A DNA stretch of 64,000 nt from Paludibacter sp. 47-17 (GCA_001898935.1 MKVT01000008.1:62001-126000), one strand, 5' to 3'. Positions 50,204-57,793 are shown, numbered from the stretch's first letter. The notes: generated by a model from the letters alone, not told the origin. Made by a program: numbers and translations.

Positions 50204-50782
50204 ATGAATAGTTTTCGAAATAGCGATTTGATTTTGTCGGTTTTTAGCGACACACGAACTGTGTTCTCGCTGAACGACATTGCTATGCTTATCGGAGAGA
50301 GCGATTTTAAGAAGCTGAACGAACGGTTGAATTACTACGTTCGCAAGGGGAAGTTGCTCCGTCCGCGAAAAGGCATCTATGTTAAACCCAACTACAACCC
50401 CGAAGAATTGGCCTGTACGCTTTATACTCCGTCGTATATTTCGCTGGAATATGTATTGCAAAAAGCCGGTGTTGTTTTCCAGTACGATGAACGGATCACT
50501 GCGGTCAGTTACTTGAGCCGGAGTATTGATGTAGAAGGCCGCACTTACTCCTACCGAAAAATCAAGGGTGAAATCCTTATTGTCACGCAAGGCATCAACC
50601 AAACTGGCAATGTAAATATCGCCACACCCGAACGTGCCTTTCTGGACATCCTATATTTAGATGCAACATATTATTTCGACAACCTGAATTCTTTGGATAA
50701 GAATTTAATAACCAAACTTTTGCCGGTATATAATTCCAAAATACTTACGGCAAGGGTTAAAAAACTGCTCGCAAATGGTTAA
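50204..50782 (+). CDS. AbiEi-family antitoxin / transcriptional repressor
   Basis: 192 residues. N-terminal winged-helix region (about 15-60: SLNDIAMLIGESDFKKLNERLNYY cited in part; KGKLLRPRKGIYVKP) followed by the AbiEi core (YTPSYISLEYVLQKAGVVFQ, IATPERAFLDILYL). AbiEi proteins are the antitoxin of the type IV AbiE system and repress the operon. The stop overlaps the start of the toxin gene by 8 bp, so translation is coupled. Own promoter and repeats upstream. Base composition is more AT-rich than the flanking CAZyme genes. Confidence 0.88.
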   Translation: MNSFRNSDLILSVFSDTRTVFSLNDIAMLIGESDFKKLNERLNYYVRKGKLLRPRKGIYVKPNYNPEELACTLYTPSYISLEYVLQKAGVVFQYDERITAVSYLSRSIDVEGRTYSYRKIKGEILIVTQGINQTGNVNIATPERAFLDILYLDATYYFDNLNSLDKNLITKLLPVYNSKILTARVKKLLANG

Positions 50783-51473
50783 CATCAACAAACATAAATT
50801 TTTCCTGACGCAGATACTCAAAGACATCTATGCTGATATCGAGTTGGCAAATAGCCTCGGCTTCAAAGGTGGCACGGCATTGATGTTTTTTTATGATTTG
50901 CCCCGTTTTTCGGTCGATTTGGATTTCAATCTGCTCGATTCGGCAAAAGAAAAGGCGGTGTATGAAAAGGTACGGAAAATCCTGTTGAAATATGGTAAGA
51001 TATTCGACGAAGCAATGAAGTTCTACGGCCCGATTATCGTACTGGATTATGGTGTCGGCGAACGGAAATTGAAAATAGAAATATCCAGCCGTGAGTGGAA
51101 TAACCATTATGAAAGAAAAAACTTACTGGGTATCAATATGCAGGTAATGGTTGCTCCGGATATGTTCGCTCATAAACTCTGTGCTTTACTTGACCGCGGA
51201 GAATTAACGAATCGTGATATCTTCGATAATTGGTTCTTCATGCAGAGGCAAACGCCGGTAAACAAAGAGATTGTTGAAGCCCGCATGGAAATGTCGTTGG
51301 CTGATTACCTGCAAAAATGTATCGACCATCTCGAAAGTAGGAACGACCGGGGTATTCTGAACGGTTTAGGGGAGTTAATGGATGAGGATATGAAGAAATT
51401 TGTTCGTACAAAACTACGGACAGAAACCATATCCCTGCTTCGGTTTTATAAAGAATTTCCGATTCTCGCATAG
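50775..51473 (+). CDS. AbiEii-family nucleotidyltransferase toxin
   Basis: 232 residues. The nucleotidyltransferase signature is intact: G32-G33-T-A followed by D48-L-D50 (RFSVDLDF), as in AbiEii/AbiGii toxins that add nucleotides to RNA targets and stop growth. A second conserved part is KLKIEISSREW. Second gene of the pair, overlapping the antitoxin by 8 bp. Known roles of the family are abortive phage defence and stabilisation of mobile DNA. Target RNA unknown here. Confidence 0.88.
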   Translation: MVNINKHKFFLTQILKDIYADIELANSLGFKGGTALMFFYDLPRFSVDLDFNLLDSAKEKAVYEKVRKILLKYGKIFDEAMKFYGPIIVLDYGVGERKLKIEISSREWNNHYERKNLLGINMQVMVAPDMFAHKLCALLDRGELTNRDIFDNWFFMQRQTPVNKEIVEARMEMSLADYLQKCIDHLESRNDRGILNGLGELMDEDMKKFVRTKLRTETISLLRFYKEFPILA

Positions 51474-51485
51474 CATAATAGATAA

Positions 51486-51748
51486 CATGAATATTATATC
51501 GGCTACATTGATTTTATGAATTTGCCTATTGAAGATAGTGGCATGGTTATTAATGCCACCTATTGGTATCCCATGGATGAGGTTAAATTGATCAGTCGAT
51601 AAAGTGAAAGATCACCTGGAAATAACAAATTTATCACATCCAGATCAAGAGGTTCCTATTGAAATACAAAAAGATTTTTGTAACAAAGAGAAAAATTGAA
51701 AGAGCCTTTAATATTGAAAATGCAAAAGATTTATTTGAAACGATGTAA
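51486..51748 (+). pseudogene. Possible gene remnant between AbiE and HipBST
   Basis: The stretch has coding character in broken frames: one frame gives YIDFMNLPIEDSGMVINATY until a stop near 51601, and another gives KRKIERAFNIENAKDLFETM before a stop at 51746-51748. No start signal and no family that I recognise. The remaining 51749-51832 shows nothing. Low confidence. Confidence 0.3.
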
Positions 51749-51832
51749 GCCAATGCAAGTGGAAAGGCTGTGTTCGTTTCCAAGCATTGCCATCGATATT
51801 TTTCTCTATCAAATTTCTCCTGCCACTTTTAA

Positions 51833-51927
51833 TACCCTTTCGGGTGTCGTTTTCTTTTTCTGGTTAAAGCAACACCCGAAAAGGTGCTATTTTAAAAATA
51901 ATCATTATATTTGTACCCGAAAAGGTA
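51833..51927. promoter_or_regulatory. Three operator copies (ACCCGAAAAGGT) before hipB
   Basis: CACCCGAAAAGGTG (51873-51886) and TACCCGAAAAGGTA (51914-51927) share the core with outer dyads CACC/GGTG and TACC/GGTA. A third, inverted copy (51833-51846) reads CACCCGAAAGGGTA on the minus strand. The copies flank the -7 box, as expected for repression by HipB. Confidence 0.6.
51906..51913 (+). promoter_or_regulatory. -7 box of the hipBST operon
   Basis: TATATTTG matches TAnnTTTG and lies directly before the operator at 51914-51927. The upstream operator covers the -33 position. Start codon is 20 bp downstream. Confidence 0.55.
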
Positions 51928-51933
51928 TTGAAT

Positions 51934-52155
51934 ATGGATAATCTACCATTGAACGAATATGTGAAGTCGAAACGCAAGGCGCTTGGAATTTCGCGTGAAG
52001 AGTTTGCTCAGAAAGCGGGTGTAGGGCTGCGTTTCCTGCGTGAACTGGAACAGGGTAAAGAAACCCTGAAAATGGACAAGGTAAATCAAGTACTAAAGTT
52101 GTTCGGGGTGCAATTGGGTGTTGTTCCGATGGACAGAAATAATCTGATAGAGTAA
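51934..52155 (+). CDS. hipB: HipB-like HTH repressor of a HipBST locus
   Basis: 73 residues from the ATG at 51934. A Cro/C1-type HTH (about 9-62: KALGISREEFAQKAGVGLRF, LRELEQGKETLKMDKVNQVL). HipB proteins bind DNA as dimers, repress their operon and hold the toxin complex. Its stop overlaps the next start by one base (TAATG). The -7 box and three operator copies lie just before it. Gene order and sizes fit the tripartite HipB-HipS-HipT system. Confidence 0.88.
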   Translation: MDNLPLNEYVKSKRKALGISREEFAQKAGVGLRFLRELEQGKETLKMDKVNQVLKLFGVQLGVVPMDRNNLIE

Positions 52156-52475
52156 TGAAGCAGGCTAAAATATTTATGTATGATCATCCGGCAGGTACGC
52201 TCACCGAAGATGAGAACGGCTACACCTTTGTGTACGACCCTGCCTATCTGGCGAATAAAAACGCTGAACCTGTAAGCCTCACGTTGCCTCTGACCGATAA
52301 ACCATTTGTCAGCAATGTGTTGCATCCTTTCTTCGACGGGCTTATTCCAGAAGGTTGGCTGTTGGATATTGCCGAGAAGAATTGGAAAATCAACAATCGC
52401 GACCGCATGTCGTTACTGCTTGCCTGTTGTAAGGATTGTATCGGAGCGGTAAGTATTCAACCTATTCAAGAATGA
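52155..52475 (+). CDS. hipS: HipS-like protein (HipA N-subdomain as separate gene)
   Basis: 106 residues that match only the N-terminal subdomain 1 of HipA: AKIFMYDHPAGTLTEDENGY, VSLTLPLTDKPF, LHPFFDGLIPEGWLLD. In E. coli O127:H6 the equivalent small protein HipS is the antitoxin of the kinase HipT. Here too it is a complete short gene with a start after HipB (TAATG overlap) and a stop that overlaps the HipT start (ATGA). So it is not a frameshifted hipA but a designed split. Confidence 0.85.
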   Translation: MKQAKIFMYDHPAGTLTEDENGYTFVYDPAYLANKNAEPVSLTLPLTDKPFVSNVLHPFFDGLIPEGWLLDIAEKNWKINNRDRMSLLLACCKDCIGAVSIQPIQE

Positions 52476-53416
52476 TAATCATGGAAAGATGCTTATATTG
52501 TTATCAACCGTTGGGACAGGGACAGGTTGATTTTCATCCGCAATGCTCAAAGAAAATGTTTGGAACGGCTGTCCCGCCTGTTCTTCCCTATACAAAAGCC
52601 GATATAGAATCGTTGGCATTGGAAGTCGTCCGCTCACAAGTTGCGATTACAGGCGTTCAGCCGAAATTGTCGGTTGACTTAGAAAAGGCAAAAGATGGCG
52701 AAAAACGTTTCACGATAGTGGGTTTATGGGGTGGATATATACTCAAACCTCAAACGGAACAATATCCATCGCTTCCCGAAAACGAAGATTTAACCATGCA
52801 TCTGGCATCGCTTGCCCGTATAAAAACAGTTCCCCATTCCCTGATACGATTTCAAGATGGCTCATTGGCATACATCACCCAGCGGATAGACCGCGACAAG
52901 AAAGGCGGTAAAATTCCAATGGAAGATATGTGCCAACTGACGGAGAAACTGACCGAACAAAAATACAAAGGTTCTCACGAGCAAATCGCTAAAAAGATAG
53001 TGGAGTTCTCGGCTTATCCGGTGTTGGATTTAATCAACTACTTTGAGGTGTTGTTATTCTGCTATCTGACTGGGAACGCAGACATGCACCTGAAGAACTT
53101 TTCGCTTTACAAAAAAGTGGGTGAATGCGTTTTGGCTCCGGCTTATGACCTCTTATCTACTCAATTGGTTATTCCGAAAGATAACGAAGAACTGGCATTG
53201 ACGTTGAACGGCAAAAAGCGTAAGTTGAAGAAAGCAGATTTTGACGGTTTATTAAAAGCGATGAAAGTGGATGATAAAGCAATCGAGAATGTGTATGACA
53301 AATTCAGGAAGGTAGTCCCCGCATGGCTTGTATTGATAGATTGTTCATTTTTGTCGGATGAGATGAAAGAAAAATATAAAGCATTGATCCAAGAAAGAGC
53401 AAGTATTTTGGATTGA
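52472..53416 (+). CDS. hipT: HipT-like serine/threonine kinase toxin
   Basis: 314 residues from the ATG at 52472 (ATGA overlap with hipS); an ATG three codons later is possible. A Cys/His pattern at the N-terminus (C7, C10, H22, C25) precedes the kinase core. Gly-rich loop VAITGVQPK (57-65), catalytic D204 and N209 (GNADMHLKN) and metal-binding D226 (YDLLS). HipT of E. coli phosphorylates TrpS and is inhibited by HipS. In E. coli HipT the loop holds two autophosphorylated serines (57, 59); here the positions read A58 and T60. Kinase residues look intact. The target is not known. Confidence 0.85.
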   Translation: MIIMERCLYCYQPLGQGQVDFHPQCSKKMFGTAVPPVLPYTKADIESLALEVVRSQVAITGVQPKLSVDLEKAKDGEKRFTIVGLWGGYILKPQTEQYPSLPENEDLTMHLASLARIKTVPHSLIRFQDGSLAYITQRIDRDKKGGKIPMEDMCQLTEKLTEQKYKGSHEQIAKKIVEFSAYPVLDLINYFEVLLFCYLTGNADMHLKNFSLYKKVGECVLAPAYDLLSTQLVIPKDNEELALTLNGKKRKLKKADFDGLLKAMKVDDKAIENVYDKFRKVVPAWLVLIDCSFLSDEMKEKYKALIQERASILD

Positions 53417-53592
53417 TTCAAGCCAACTTCCCACAACCGACGATTACTGCCGGACAGTTTCTAAAATCAGTCAGTTCAACCTTTATATTTGTTGGCAAAA
53501 CGAATAAATACCGTCAATAATATGTAAAGTATCAATAGATTCGCTACACTTTTGATGTTTTTGTTTTCGTTATAAACTATTATCTTTCAGTC
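53417..53592. other. Gap before IS481-like remnant, possible left IS end
   Basis: TGTAAAGTATC (about 53522) could be the left terminal repeat, since IS481 ends begin with TGT. No matching right end was found, so the boundary is a guess. Confidence 0.25.
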
Positions 53593-54180
53593 ATGAAAGA
53601 TAAAAAACGGCAAATACGAACACGTAAGAACTGGCTTAGAGTATATCAGGAGCTAGGTTCTGTATCAAAAGCAGCATTACGATGTGGAGTTGCCAGATCG
53701 ACGATGCATCGCTGGATAAATAGGTATAATGAAGAAGGGGAAACAGGATTGTCAGATAAGTCGAAACGTCCTAAAACGCTTTCTAACTCAAAGGTTTCAT
53801 CCGAAATAGAAGCTCTTATCTTAGATATTCGCAGTAAAAAGAAGTGGGGTGCTCAACGTATTTCAATTCATTTATTACGAAATAAAGTTAAGCTCTCTCC
53901 GATGACAGTTTGGCGAGTGTTATCCAACAACCAAGTCAAACCTATAGTAAAAAGGCGCAAGAAATCGGACGATAAGCGATATAGCAAAGAAGTCCCGGGC
54001 GAAAGAGTGCAATTAGATGTCACTAAACTACGAAGCAGAGCAATATTAATTTACAGCTATCGATGACTGCACCAGAATGAAATGTATTAGAATTTATCCT
54101 AATAAGAAAGTTCAAAATACAATCCATTTTCTGGGAGAAATACTTGATAACTTTTCTAAGGAACTGGCTGAAATCCCATA
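53593..54180 (+). pseudogene. IS481-family transposase, frameshifted and truncated
   Basis: The first 145 residues are intact: HTH (GSVSKAALRCGVARSTMHRW), linker, second helix region (WGAQRISIHLLRNK) and the start of the integrase core (PGERVQLDVTKL). Near 54030-54045 the frame is lost and a stop follows at 54064-54066. The core continues in another frame (FTAIDDCTRMKCIRIYPNKK) and ends at a stop at 54178-54180 after EILDNFSKELAEIP. The last third with the DDE glutamate is missing. Dead element. Confidence 0.85.
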
Positions 54181-54190
54181 GAGCCATATC

Positions 54191-54340
54191 TTACTTGTCC
54201 ACATTAAGCATCTTTTTCAATCTGTCTTCCGCATCAATGTTTTCCAGATTGAATGTTAATGTCGCTTGTTGATTTGATATCCGAGACAAAACTGCCTCAT
54301 CAATTATCTTGCTTATATCTGCTTTTAGTTTATCATCCAT
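54191..54340 (-). CDS. Small protein (49 aa) after the ATPase gene, unknown
   Basis: ATG at 54340, stop at 54193-54191: starts MDDKLKADISKIIDEAV and ends RLKKMLNVDK. It begins 22 bp after the stop of the AAA ATPase gene on the same strand and could be co-translated. Mostly helical and charged, with a short beta-like part (ATLTFNLEN). No family recognised. It could be a small partner or antitoxin-like protein, or a chance frame in AT-rich DNA. Confidence 0.4.
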   Translation of the reverse strand: MDDKLKADISKIIDEAVLSRISNQQATLTFNLENIDAEDRLKKMLNVDK

Positions 54341-54362
54341 ATCTCAATTATCTTTACTTCTA

Positions 54363-55682
54363 TTACATATCTGCCAAATCCCAGCAAAGACTTTCTACTG
54401 TATGCTTATTCAGTTCCTTTGTTTTCAGGATTTTGACTTTCTCATCAAACAATTGAGGTTTGAAGTTCTTTTTCTGCCGTTTTACTTCAACAGCAACTGC
54501 ATGCTTATCATCCAAATATACTCCCACAATATCAATCTCATTCTGATTCCCTTTTGGTTCCCACCACGAGCCTATTGCCCGATAAGAAAAGCTCTCCTGC
54601 ATCTTTTGTTTAAAGTACAGTTCCAGTGTCTTTCCCGAATAAGTGGGATAATCATCGAGCATGATTTTAGACAGTCCTTCAAAGTTTCCAATCTCAATCA
54701 GTGACCTGTTCCGTTCAATATATCTGAACCAAAAGCGCAGGAAATTATCGGTTACTTCGTACCTTACAGTTTGTGTTCCTTCTTTCGCAAAAATGGGACG
54801 TTGCTTTTTAATGACTTCGTAAACTGTTTCCAATTTCTGTAACTGCCCGCCGATACTTTTTTCACCCATAAATGCTTCAATCTCCGCTTGAGTATTTTTC
54901 CCCGATGAGATTGCGTCAAGAATAGAGAAGTAGCTTCCATATTTTTTCCCAAACTCTTGAATCAACAAATTACGCCCTTCATCTATAAATGGGGATTCGC
55001 GTTGGCAGATGTATCTAATCATTTTAGGGATAGTTAACGCCTTGTTATCTATCAACAATTCGATATATTTAGGTACACCACCGGTAAAGGTGTAGAGAGC
55101 CAGTAACTCGTCATTCGTGTAATTTGGATGGTAGTCGTGCAGGATTTCTTTGAGCACAGAGGTTGTGAAAGGTGTTATTTTCAGCATGGCATCGGCTCGA
55201 CCAAACAACGGTTCGCGCTTATCCTGAAATATTTTTGTCATCAACGAATAGATGGAGCCGCTTACAACAAAATTTATGTATGTTTTAGTCCTGTACTGGT
55301 CCCAATAGTTCTGAATATCGCTGTATATTGATTCGTTGATATTGATAAACTCCTGAAACTCATCAATCACAAGGGAAAATTTAGTTTTGGTCCCCTGCTC
55401 AAGCAGAAAGCGAAATATGTCGGAAAAGTTGTTCATTGCAGGAACAAATATTCCCAACTGTTTCTCAATCTCTTTTGTGTATCCACTGCATAAGTCAGCC
55501 TCATTCTTCCGGCTGACAAACAAATAGATTACGGTCTCGTTTTCAAGAGTTTTCAGAATAAGAGAAGTCTTACCGACACGTCTCCGTCCGGTAAGTACTG
55601 TAAACTTAGAGTGGTCATTGTATGCCTGCTCTTTTGTTCGCTGCAACAGGGTAATTTCGTCTGTCCGATTATAGAATTTCAT
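54363..55682 (-). CDS. AAA ATPase with C-terminal PD-(D/E)XK-like (DUF234) domain
   Basis: 439 residues. Walker A in TGRRRVGKTSL (about 31-41), Walker B in FSLVIDEFQEF (about 103-113), sensor FVVSGS. Then a winged-helix region (about 230-320) and a C-terminal domain with NEIDIVGVY and VAVEVKRQKK, the D...ExK pattern of PD-(D/E)XK nucleases, as in DUF234 of archaeal-type ATPases. Role unknown; such genes are common on mobile DNA in Bacteroidota. It has its own promoter and palindromic operator. A decayed copy lies at 49611-49908 in the same direction. Confidence 0.88.
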   Translation of the reverse strand: MKFYNRTDEITLLQRTKEQAYNDHSKFTVLTGRRRVGKTSLILKTLENETVIYLFVSRKNEADLCSGYTKEIEKQLGIFVPAMNNFSDIFRFLLEQGTKTKFSLVIDEFQEFININESIYSDIQNYWDQYRTKTYINFVVSGSIYSLMTKIFQDKREPLFGRADAMLKITPFTTSVLKEILHDYHPNYTNDELLALYTFTGGVPKYIELLIDNKALTIPKMIRYICQRESPFIDEGRNLLIQEFGKKYGSYFSILDAISSGKNTQAEIEAFMGEKSIGGQLQKLETVYEVIKKQRPIFAKEGTQTVRYEVTDNFLRFWFRYIERNRSLIEIGNFEGLSKIMLDDYPTYSGKTLELYFKQKMQESFSYRAIGSWWEPKGNQNEIDIVGVYLDDKHAVAVEVKRQKKNFKPQLFDEKVKILKTKELNKHTVESLCWDLADM

Positions 55683-55695
55683 AACTTGTATTTTT

Positions 55696-55718
55696 ACAGC
55701 GGTAAATTTTACCGCTGT
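55696..55718. promoter_or_regulatory. Perfect 11-bp inverted repeat at the ATPase transcription start
   Basis: ACAGCGGTAAA, one T, then its exact complement TTTACCGCTGT, 13 bp before the start codon. A related, weaker copy (GGCAGTAAAATTTACGGCTG) lies at 55774-55793, upstream of the -33 element. The pair brackets the promoter, so an autorepressor or island regulator probably binds here. Confidence 0.6.
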
Positions 55719-55720
55719 TG

Positions 55721-55751
55721 CAAAGTTAAGTGGAATTTGGGATTTTGCAAA
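55721..55751 (-). promoter_or_regulatory. Promoter of the AAA ATPase gene
   Basis: On the minus strand TTTG (55751-55748), 19-bp spacer and TAACTTTG (55728-55721) match the consensus exactly. The predicted transcription start falls inside the palindrome at 55696-55718. Confidence 0.65.
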
Positions 55752-55799
55752 ATAAATTGGCGGAGATTTTTATGGCAGTAAAATTTACGGCTGTTTAAT

Positions 55800-55867
55800 T
55801 TGCCCTTCCTTTGTTCCGAAACCGTCAGTTCCGAAACAACCATTTCCGAAATGCACATTTCGCATAA
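55800..55867. repeat. Three short TTCCGAAA repeats
   Basis: TTCCGAAA occurs three times, within GTTCCGAAAC (twice) and TTTCCGAAAT, over about 55814-55850. It lies between the stub of the AbiEii toxin and the ATPase promoter. Meaning unknown; the repeats may mark the deletion that removed the toxin. Confidence 0.35.
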
Positions 55868-55930
55868 TTAATAAAATCGCAATCGGGTTTGAGCCGGGAA
55901 ACAATTTCTTATCTGTTCAATCCGTATCAT
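55868..55930 (-). pseudogene. AbiEii toxin stub (20 codons)
   Basis: After the antitoxin stop the sequence reads ATGA on the minus strand, an overlap typical of AbiE pairs. The new frame starts MIRIEQIRNCFPAQTRLRFY and stops. The first 14 residues resemble AbiEii N-termini of Bacteroidota; then similarity ends. So the toxin gene was lost by deletion and only its start remains. Confidence 0.6.
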
Positions 55931-56544
55931 AGGCCGTAAACTTTTAAGAGCAGTTTTACCCTACGGGAAAGAACTTTACTCTGGAATTTGTCGCAATAGT
56001 CCATCAACAAATCTTTGTTCAAATCATCTTGCATGTAATCTTCATCCAAACGTAATTCCTCCAACTCCTGTTCGCTATCATAGAACGGGTAAAGGTACAA
56101 TAAATCGAGCAATGCCTTTTCAGGTGTGGCAAACTGTATGGTGCGGTTGCCTGCCATTGGCTTTAACTCATATCCGAACATCAGATTTTCCTTGACACTA
56201 TGATAAGAGTATTCTCCAATACCATTACTAAATGATGCGGTTTTCAACGATGATACACTAACAATTTGTACTACCGCTTCCGGTATCATTCCGTAAAATG
56301 CCAATGCCGTATGTAGGCTGACGTAGGACGGATGATAAATCCGGTTGGCAAAATAAAGGGAATAATCCGGCTTATTCTTATACTCCGAAAAAGCAAAATA
56401 GCCCTGTCGTAACCGGATAAGATACCCCTTCTTCACCCAACGGGTAAGATTATTCCGGTCAAAATCTGGTTGCCATGCGTAAACCTGATAGATATTGAAG
56501 CATGCCAAATCGAATAGTTGATTCTTAAATTCCAGAAAAGTCAT
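55927..56544 (-). CDS. Orphan AbiEi-family antitoxin
   Basis: 205 residues. N-terminal winged-helix part (NNLTRWVKKGYLIRLRQGYF) and AbiEi core (YHPSYVSLHTALAFYGMIPE, FATPEKALLDLLYL). It resembles in layout, but not closely in sequence, the AbiEi at 50204-50782. No toxin follows: only a 20-codon stub. The frame is intact, so it may still act as DNA-binding repressor or protect against related toxins. A strong inverted repeat lies just before the start. Confidence 0.85.
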   Translation of the reverse strand: MTFLEFKNQLFDLACFNIYQVYAWQPDFDRNNLTRWVKKGYLIRLRQGYFAFSEYKNKPDYSLYFANRIYHPSYVSLHTALAFYGMIPEAVVQIVSVSSLKTASFSNGIGEYSYHSVKENLMFGYELKPMAGNRTIQFATPEKALLDLLYLYPFYDSEQELEELRLDEDYMQDDLNKDLLMDYCDKFQSKVLSRRVKLLLKVYGL

Positions 56545-56550
56545 TTTTTT

Positions 56551-56598
56551 ATTTTGTTTCTATTGTGCAGCAAATATAGTGCACTTTGGAAACAAAAT
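56551..56598. promoter_or_regulatory. Inverted repeat around the orphan antitoxin promoter
   Basis: ATTTTGTTTC (56551-56560) and GAAACAAAAT (56589-56598) are perfect 10-base arms. Between them is CAAATATA (56571-56578), the minus-strand -7 box TATATTTG. The arrangement fits autorepression by the antitoxin. The right arm ends about eight bases before the transposon remnant begins. Confidence 0.55.
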
Positions 56599-56605
56599 AA
56601 AATAT

Positions 56606-57099
56606 TGGGATGTGGTAAAAGCTTTTTAGCCTGTGCTATCGGCAGACAAGCTTGTGCCTTTGGTTACAGAACCTTGTACTTTCCCATGAGTAAGTTCCTT
56701 GAAAAAATTACTGTAGCCAAATTGGAAGGAACACTCTTAAAACTATTATCACAAATTGAGAAAACACATCTTTTAATACTCGATGATTTTGGGTTGCAGC
56801 CTCTGGATCAAACCACAAGACTTACAATCTTACAAATTTTAGAAGACAGATATGGGCGAAAATCAACCATCATAACTTCGCAATTACCCGCTGCAAGCTG
56901 GTATGAATATATCAATGAATCAACAATAGCTGATGCAATAATGGACAGATTGTCAGCTTCGGCACATCGCTATGAGTTGAAAGGGGGAATCAATGAGAAA
57001 GAGAAATATCAAATAATTTATTTACATTTGTTGCAAATTTACCATAGCTTAACAAATGGCTCACTTTGCCAGAAGGCTGGCTCACTTTTATCGGAATAA
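56606..57099 (+). pseudogene. IS21-family IstB helper ATPase, N-terminally truncated
   Basis: The remnant begins inside the Walker A motif (GCGKSFLACAIG) and runs through Walker B (LLILDDFGLQPL), SQLPAASWYEYI and IMDRLSASAHRYELKG to a stop at 57097-57099. About the first 100 residues and the whole istA transposase are missing. Upstream bases belong to the antitoxin promoter, so the break is at about 56600. Near the end, TGGCTCACTTT occurs at 57057 and 57078, 21 bp apart, which looks like the repeated end sequence of an IS21-type element. Confidence 0.82.
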
Positions 57100-57103
57100 T
57101 CAC

Positions 57104-57690
57104 CTAAGGCAAGTAGAGTTGCCGACAGGTTTCATGTTCAACAATTGGCATATGATGCCGTTCAGGAGCTACGTATAAAATACAGATGGGAAGCCTTAGA
57201 CAGAGAAACTATCGAGATACACATTGCTAAAGCTACTGGAAGAAAATATAATCCTCCACTTCTTTCAAATGGCGATACACTAAAGCAATTATTGGCACGA
57301 AGTAGGTATCTGCTCTTCAAAAAATCAACAACATGGACACCATCTCAAAAGACAAAAGGGCGGAAATTCTTTTTGAACTCTATCCTGATTTAAAGAAGGC
57401 ATATCACTTCTCTTTACAATTGGGAGCTATCTTTCATCAAACCAAAGACAAGGGAGTTGCATTCTCCAAATTGGCACAATGGTACGATAGAGTTGATAAT
57501 TCAGGTATTCTGGCTTTTGGTTCTATAAGCAGAACCATTCAACCTCACTATTCTAAATTATTTTGATCATAGGAGTGCGAACGCTTCTGCTGAGTCATTC
57601 AATGCTAAAATTAAATCTTTTAGAGCTTCTTTCAGGGGAGTCAGAGATGTAAAATTCTTTCTTTTCAGACTGACAACAATTTACGCTTAA
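57104..57690 (+). pseudogene. ISL3/ISAon1-like transposase remnant
   Basis: Three frames join into one transposase C-terminus: ASRVADRFHVQQLAYDAVQE to YLLFKKSTTWT, then SKDKRAEILFELYPDLKKAY to ISRTIQPHY, then ASAESFNAKIKSFRASFRGV to the stop at 57688-57690. The N-terminal half is missing and at least two frameshifts are present. SAESFNAKIK is the hallmark of this transposase group. Bases 57691-57730 (ACACAACTTTTCCGATTGAT region) may hold its right end. Confidence 0.8.
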
Positions 57691-57760
57691 TTCTGAAAAA
57701 ACACAACTTTTCCGATTGATCCCGAAATTTGCTGTTTTTTTCTTCGTGGGGTAAAATGAA

Positions 57761-57793
57761 AAACTCCTGATTTCGTTTGAAAATCAGGAGTTT
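57761..57793 (-). terminator. Terminator of tRNA-Phe
   Basis: AAACTCCTGATTT and AAATCAGGAGTTT form a perfect 13-bp stem with a 7-base loop. On the minus strand it lies 24 bp after the tRNA and is followed by TTCATTTTA. Confidence 0.75.

Noticed and set aside
52155-53416. hipS and hipT as a frameshifted hipA
   Set aside because: Both have good starts and overlapping stop/start signals, and the sizes match the known HipS and HipT proteins.
57145-57566. Two short plus-strand frames as separate genes
   Set aside because: They are consecutive frames of one broken ISL3/ISAon1-like transposase.
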